64,000 nt of DNA from Deltaproteobacteria bacterium SG8_13. Lineage in GTDB: Bacteria > Desulfobacterota > Desulfobacteria > Desulfobacterales > SG8-13. The stretch spans positions 36,537 through 100,536 of the forward strand of contig LJNK01000003.1 in NCBI GenBank assembly GCA_001303025.1, read 5' to 3'. Positions 60,255 through 64,000 of the stretch are shown in pieces; position 1 is the first letter of the stretch; each line of letters starts with the position of its first letter. Both the position numbers and the translations under genes were made by a program. The notes under the pieces are model-generated. The model ran no database searches, was not told the origin of the DNA, and saw only the letters and a program-made list of their open reading frames with translations.

Positions 60255-62840
60255 GTGAGTTTTTTATTCAGTCCATTTATCGCACCGCTGGTGATCGCTG
60301 CAGCCGCATGCGCTGCTTTCGCGATTCTGGCCTGGAGGCGTCCGACCCTGCCGGGCTCCAGGGCGTTTGTCTGGCTCGGCATGAGTATGGCCGGCTGGTC
60401 ACTGGCGTATGCCATGGAGCTTGGCAGCCCGCTGCTGACCACCAAACTCTTCTGGGCCAAGCTGCAGTTCGTCTTTATCGCTGTCGTGCCGTTGAGTTGG
60501 CTGCTTTTTGTCCTCGCCTACACCGCCCAGACTGAAAAACTGTCAGCCCGCAACAAGGCGCTGCTGCTGCTCATCCCCACAACCACGCTGCTGCTCGTGG
60601 CCACCGACCACCTGCACGGCCTGGTAATCAGTCGCGTTGCCCTCCAGCGCCATGGTTCTTACCTGCTGCTGGTGCGATTTTTCGGGCCATGGTTCTGGCT
60701 GCATGCCGCCTTCAGTTATCTGCTGATATTTTTCGGCGCGATACTGATGATTCAGTCCATTATCCGTTTCCCGCATCGTTACCGGGGGCAATCCATTGCG
60801 CTGCTGACGGCTGCCCTGGTGCCGTTGGGCGGCAACGTGATTTACCTGCTGGGCCTGAGTCCCTTTGCCTCTCTGGACATCACCCCTTTTGCATTTACCA
60901 TATCCGCGCTCGCTTTGGCCTGGGCCACATTCCGCGGACGGCTGCTGGACATTACCCCCGTTGCATACGACCAGGCGATCAAAAGCATGCAGGACAGCGT
61001 GTTGATCCTTGACGACCGCAACCGAGTGCTCGACGCCAACCAGGCCGCCTTGACGATACTGGCGAAAAGACCCATGCGCGTGGTAGGCGAGCAGGTGGAA
61101 AAGCTTTTGGCGCCATGGCCCAAGCTGCTTCAACACCTGCAGTCAGCTTCCGCCGGCCGGGAAGAGATCGTTATCCGCAACAAGAGCCGCCAGCAGTATT
61201 ACGACCTGCTGATATCACCGATCTACTCCCGCGGTCAGTTGGCCGGGCGACTGGTCGTATTTCGCGACATCACGCGGCGCAAGCGCTACGAAAAGGCCCT
61301 TCAGGAAAGTGAAGAGCGCTTTCGCAGCGCTTTCGACCAGGCACTGATCGGGATGATGCTCATCGATACCGAGGGTGACTTTCTGGCGGTGAACTCCTAC
61401 GTTTCCGACATGCTGGGCCTTTCTGTGGACGAGTTGCTGGAAATGAACCTGACGGACATCATCCACCCCGAGCACGTTCACATCGAGGCCAAAAGAAGAA
61501 AAGCGTTGATCGATGGCGACATCGAACAAATCCTGCTGGAAAAACGCTATCTGCGAAAAAACGGCGAAGTCGTCTGGGGTCGTTACAGCGCCTCTTTGCT
61601 GCGGGACGCACTGGGCGAGCCAATGTATATCGTTGCCCACCTGCAAAATCTTACCGAACAGAAGCAGATCGAAACCGAAAAACGCCGCCTGGAAATCCAG
61701 ACCCAGGTGGCCCAGCGGATGGAGTCGATCGGAACGCTCGCCGGTGGAATCGCCCATGACTTCAACAACATTCTGATGAGCATCCAGGGAAATGTTTCCC
61801 TGCTGCGAAGCTCTACCAAAAACGACCAATCCGTCAGCGAAAAACTGCAAACCATAGAGCACTACATTCAAAGTGGTGCGAAGCTCACCCAGCAGCTGCT
61901 GGGATTTGCCCGCAGCGGCAAGTACGAGGTCAAACCGCTGTATTTCAACAGCGTCATCGAAAAAACCACGAACATGTTCGTCCGCACGCGCATGGGTATC
62001 GATATCAAAATGAACCTGGAGAAAAAGCTCTGGAAGATCAACGCCGATCACAGCCAGGTCGAACAGATTCTGCTGAACCTCTACGTTAACGCCAGCCAGG
62101 CAATGCCTCGCGGGGGAACGCTGTCGTTGGATACCGCCAACGTCTTTCTGGACGGCGCTTCCACCAGACCTTACCGCGTAGCGCCGGGAAAATACGTCAA
62201 GGTGTCGGTCACCGACACCGGCGAGGGAATAGACGCAGCCATCCAACAGCGGATCTTCGAGCCGTTTTTCACCACCAAGGAGATGGGGCGCGGAACCGGC
62301 TTGGGGCTGGCGTCGGTTTACGGCATCGTAAAAAATCACGGCGGGTACATCAACGTCTATAGCGAAAAAGGGCTCGGCACCACGTTCAACCTCTACTTTC
62401 CGGCCCTTGCTCGATCGGCCGCCGGCGAATTGCCCATCCCGCAGGCGATTGAGCGTGGCTCGGAAACAATCCTGTTCGTCGATGACGAGGCCATGATCCT
62501 GGCAACCGGCGAAGAGCTGCTCAAAGAGCTCGGCTACACGGTACTGATCGCCAACGGAGGTGCGGAGGCCGTAGGGCTGTTCACGCAAAAAATGGATGAT
62601 ATTGACCTGGTGATTCTCGATCTGGTCATGCCCGGGCTGCCCGGCAAGGAAACCTTTTTGCGTATGAAGTCGATCAATCCGCAGATCAAGGTGCTGCTAT
62701 CCAGTGGGTACAGTATCAACGGAATAGTGGACGAGATTCTGCGGGAGGGCTGCGATGGATTCATCCAGAAACCCTTCAATGTCGCGCAGCTCTCATCCAA
62801 AATCCGCAGCATCCTGGATGCCGGAAATAGGGTGAATTGA
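60255..62840 (+). CDS. Membrane hybrid sensor kinase (7TM-PAS-PAS-HK-REC)
   Basis: 861 aa. The first 225 residues form seven helices of the histidine-kinase N-terminal 7TM type (for example SFLFSPFIAPLVIAAAAC, LSWLLFVLAYTAQTEK). PAS 1 (about 240-335: QDSVLILDDRNRVLDANQAA), PAS 2 (about 350-470: LIGMMLIDTEGDFLAVNSYV). The phospho-His is in [20 protein letters not shown]. ATPase motifs are NLYVNASQAMP, DTGEGID and [20 protein letters not shown]. The receiver has LFVDDEAM, LVILDLVMPG and FIQKPF. GTG start without a clear ribosome-binding site. The HK-REC part is near-paralogous to 14975-17008. Sensed signal and downstream phospho-acceptor are not visible. Confidence 0.93.
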   Translation: MSFLFSPFIAPLVIAAAACAAFAILAWRRPTLPGSRAFVWLGMSMAGWSLAYAMELGSPLLTTKLFWAKLQFVFIAVVPLSWLLFVLAYTAQTEKLSARNKALLLLIPTTTLLLVATDHLHGLVISRVALQRHGSYLLLVRFFGPWFWLHAAFSYLLIFFGAILMIQSIIRFPHRYRGQSIALLTAALVPLGGNVIYLLGLSPFASLDITPFAFTISALALAWATFRGRLLDITPVAYDQAIKSMQDSVLILDDRNRVLDANQAALTILAKRPMRVVGEQVEKLLAPWPKLLQHLQSASAGREEIVIRNKSRQQYYDLLISPIYSRGQLAGRLVVFRDITRRKRYEKALQESEERFRSAFDQALIGMMLIDTEGDFLAVNSYVSDMLGLSVDELLEMNLTDIIHPEHVHIEAKRRKALIDGDIEQILLEKRYLRKNGEVVWGRYSASLLRDALGEPMYIVAHLQNLTEQKQIETEKRRLEIQTQVAQRMESIGTLAGGIAHDFNNILMSIQGNVSLLRSSTKNDQSVSEKLQTIEHYIQSGAKLTQQLLGFARSGKYEVKPLYFNSVIEKTTNMFVRTRMGIDIKMNLEKKLWKINADHSQVEQILLNLYVNASQAMPRGGTLSLDTANVFLDGASTRPYRVAPGKYVKVSVTDTGEGIDAAIQQRIFEPFFTTKEMGRGTGLGLASVYGIVKNHGGYINVYSEKGLGTTFNLYFPALARSAAGELPIPQAIERGSETILFVDDEAMILATGEELLKELGYTVLIANGGAEAVGLFTQKMDDIDLVILDLVMPGLPGKETFLRMKSINPQIKVLLSSGYSINGIVDEILREGCDGFIQKPFNVAQLSSKIRSILDAGNRVN

Positions 62841-63013
62841 GTTCTCCGCCGGCCTGCCCAGAAGTCCTGCAGGCATCTGACCCGGTTCGAGCGCCTGACT
62901 GGAGGTGAGTGCCCCAATAGCGGACAAAGGATAAGCAGTTTCCAGATATTCCATACGCACGGAAAATTTCCACATATTTATTGCCAGGCAACCAGCAAAT
63001 TGGGAGTGCCAAG

Positions 63014-63685
63014 ATGACTGACACCATCGAAATCTACGGAATAATCGGCGCAGGAGGGTTTGGACGAGAAGTCATGCCCGTTGCCCGTCAGATGATTGCA
63101 GGCTTTGATGATCCAAGAAAGCATGATTTGGTCTTTGTTGCTGATACTCTTGAAGAGCTAACCGTTGTTAATGGGCATAAAGTCATTAGTGAGTCAGATT
63201 TCATTGCCCTGGACGCAGCGAACAAATACTTTAACATTGCGATTGCGGATTGCAAGGCACGCGAACGCATTTCCAAGAAAATGCTGGCCGCCAATATCCA
63301 GCCCTTCAGCATACAGGCATCAAATGCTGTAATATTTGACAACAACGATATCGGCGAAGGAGCAATTCTATGCCCTTTCACTACGATTACATCCAACGCA
63401 AGGATCGGGAAATTCTTCCATGCAAATATTTATTCTTATGTAGCTCATGATTGTGCAATAGGAGATTTTGTCACGTTCGCCCCAAATGTTCATTGCAACG
63501 GAAAAGTTGTAATCGAGGATTACGCCTACATCGGAACAGGCGCTGTCATTAAAGACGGCACGGATGAAAAACCGATCATCGTCGGAAAAGGTTCGGTTGT
63601 TGGAATGGGTGCAGTAGTAACCAAAAACGTCCCACCGTTTACGACAGTTGTAGGAAACCCAGCCGCCGAGTTAACAAGAAAATGA
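63014..63685 (+). CDS. NeuD/PglD-family sugar O/N-acyltransferase
   Basis: 223-aa hexapeptide acyltransferase of the NeuD/PglD type. The N-terminal Rossmann-like part starts IYGIIGAGGFGREVMPVARQ (nucleotide-sugar binding). The left-handed beta helix runs from about 100: NDIGEGAILCPFTTITSNAR, YVAHDCAIGDFVTFAPNVHC, then IGTGAVIKDG and VVGMGAVVTKNVPPFTTVVGNPA. The catalytic His is in YVAHDC. ATG 63014 follows GGGAG by 7 nt. Its DNA is markedly AT-richer than the neighbours (49 of 120 G/C at 63121-63240 versus 42 of 60 at 62401-62460, hand count). It probably belongs to a surface-glycan locus beyond the right edge. Confidence 0.9.
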   Translation: MTDTIEIYGIIGAGGFGREVMPVARQMIAGFDDPRKHDLVFVADTLEELTVVNGHKVISESDFIALDAANKYFNIAIADCKARERISKKMLAANIQPFSIQASNAVIFDNNDIGEGAILCPFTTITSNARIGKFFHANIYSYVAHDCAIGDFVTFAPNVHCNGKVVIEDYAYIGTGAVIKDGTDEKPIIVGKGSVVGMGAVVTKNVPPFTTVVGNPAAELTRK

Positions 63686-63706
63686 GCCTAATAACCGTAT
63701 CCACTG

Positions 63707-63741
63707 CGACCGGCAATTTCGCTGCGCTCCTTTGCCGGTCG
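63707..63741. repeat. Perfect 10-bp inverted repeat (CGACCGGCAA / TTGCCGGTCG)
   Basis: Arms at 63707-63716 and 63732-63741 around a 15-nt loop. No T-run follows. It lies between the acyltransferase stop and the DUF4124 gene, 19 nt before that ATG. It may be a terminator, a REP-like element or an operator. Confidence 0.5.
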
Positions 63742-63759
63742 GATAGGCGGGGCATTTAG

Positions 63760-64000
63760 ATGAAACTCCTCATACTGCACAAGCGAACCGTAGATCCGAT
63801 GGCAATGATATTGACCGCTGGATTTTTGTTGATCGCCCTTCTGTTTCGCGCTGGCCCTGCAATTGCAGATATTTATACTTGGGTGGACCAAAATGGCGTA
63901 ACCCACTTCAGCGACACCCCGCCTCCAGCAGCGCAGAAAACACAAACCATAAAAATCCCAGAATATCCGCCCCCACCCCCTGGTTCTGACCGGCAGAAAC
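63760..64000 (+). CDS. DUF4124 domain exported protein (truncated by window end)
   Basis: Partial, 80 residues visible, running off the right edge. GGCGGGG lies about 8 nt before the ATG. A signal peptide (about 1-37, ending AGPAIA) is followed by the DUF4124 motif DIYTWVDQNGVTHFSDTPPP and then a proline-rich segment (YPPPPPGSD). DUF4124 proteins are periplasmic, of unknown role, often with an extra coiled-coil or peptidase domain that would lie beyond the edge. It cannot be judged further from the visible part. Confidence 0.7.
   Translation, partial: MKLLILHKRTVDPMAMILTAGFLLIALLFRAGPAIADIYTWVDQNGVTHFSDTPPPAAQKTQTIKIPEYPPPPPGSDRQK

Noticed and set aside
61215..62588. 457-codon frame opposite the 7TM kinase
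   Set aside because: Antisense to PAS-HK-REC coding sequence with clear motifs.
1..64000. CRISPR arrays, insertion sequences, prophage, toxin-antitoxin or restriction systems
   Set aside because: No regularly spaced repeats, transposase, integrase, capsid, nuclease-methylase or toxin genes were seen.

Overview
The window is a bacterial chromosome segment, mostly GC-rich, densely coded on both strands and without phage, transposon or plasmid hallmarks. The gene set fits a Gram-negative member of the Desulfobacterota (former Deltaproteobacteria), probably a Desulfobacterales/Desulfosarcina-like anaerobe. This is inferred from the mix of outer-membrane lipoproteins, RlpA, MltF and RND efflux (a double-membraned cell) with families common in that phylum: a thioredoxin-like [2Fe-2S] ferredoxin, the SH3/TIGR04211 protein, DUF2914, a CdaA-type diadenylate cyclase, hybrid PAS kinases, and a CoA-transferase/GNAT fusion. 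No sulfate-reduction gene is present, so the assignment rests on general resemblance.

Layout. 1-9.2 kb: a VUT transporter and BMP-type binding lipoprotein operon, an M48 protease lipoprotein, tRNA-Trp(CCA), ilvN, then a leftward run (ParA ATPase, FN3-like protein, DUF4136 lipoprotein, ferredoxin, zinc-ribbon membrane protein) and guaC with a DUF454 protein. 9.7-18.4 kb: tandem universal stress protein, conserved hypothetical, DadA-like oxidase, FabH, LOG-type protein, a PAS hybrid kinase, a small CxxCxC membrane protein, an SRPBCC protein and dodecin. 18.6-23.9 kb: a tetR-adaptor-RND efflux operon with a visible operator. 24.2-27.3 kb: a terpene-cyclase-fold protein overlapping an acyltransferase, and an MFS transporter. 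27.3-34.7 kb: two divergent Hsp20 genes, lon, rlpA, gmhB and recD2. 35.1-37.7 kb: the CoA-transferase/GNAT fusion overlapping a cytidylate-kinase-like gene.

37.7-45.0 kb is the most coherent block: DUF1178, SH3-anchor protein, CNNM/CorC-type CBS transporter, a TrkA-N potassium channel, DUF2914, a diadenylate cyclase fused to its YbbR/CdaR regulatory domains, and the murein transglycosylase MltF. It joins c-di-AMP synthesis to ion transport and wall growth. 45.0-54.9 kb: hydantoinase, histone-deacetylase-like and EpmA genes in one leftward operon, a methyltransferase, a J-domain protein, a second DUF2914 protein divergent from a transglutaminase, and a DinB/Tag pair. 55.1-62.8 kb: an ABC exporter, diaminopropionate ammonia-lyase, a YchF-like protein with degenerate nucleotide motifs, and a 7TM-PAS hybrid kinase. 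62.8-64 kb turns AT-richer: a NeuD/PglD-type acyltransferase and a truncated DUF4124 gene, perhaps the edge of a glycan locus.

No single operon here is a clearly new defence, secretion or biosynthetic system. The strongest leads are protein architectures (CdaA-CdaR fusion, CoA-transferase/GNAT lacking its catalytic glutamate, YchF-like protein lacking Mg-binding residues, a compositional mosaic BMP lipoprotein) and several palindromic operators.
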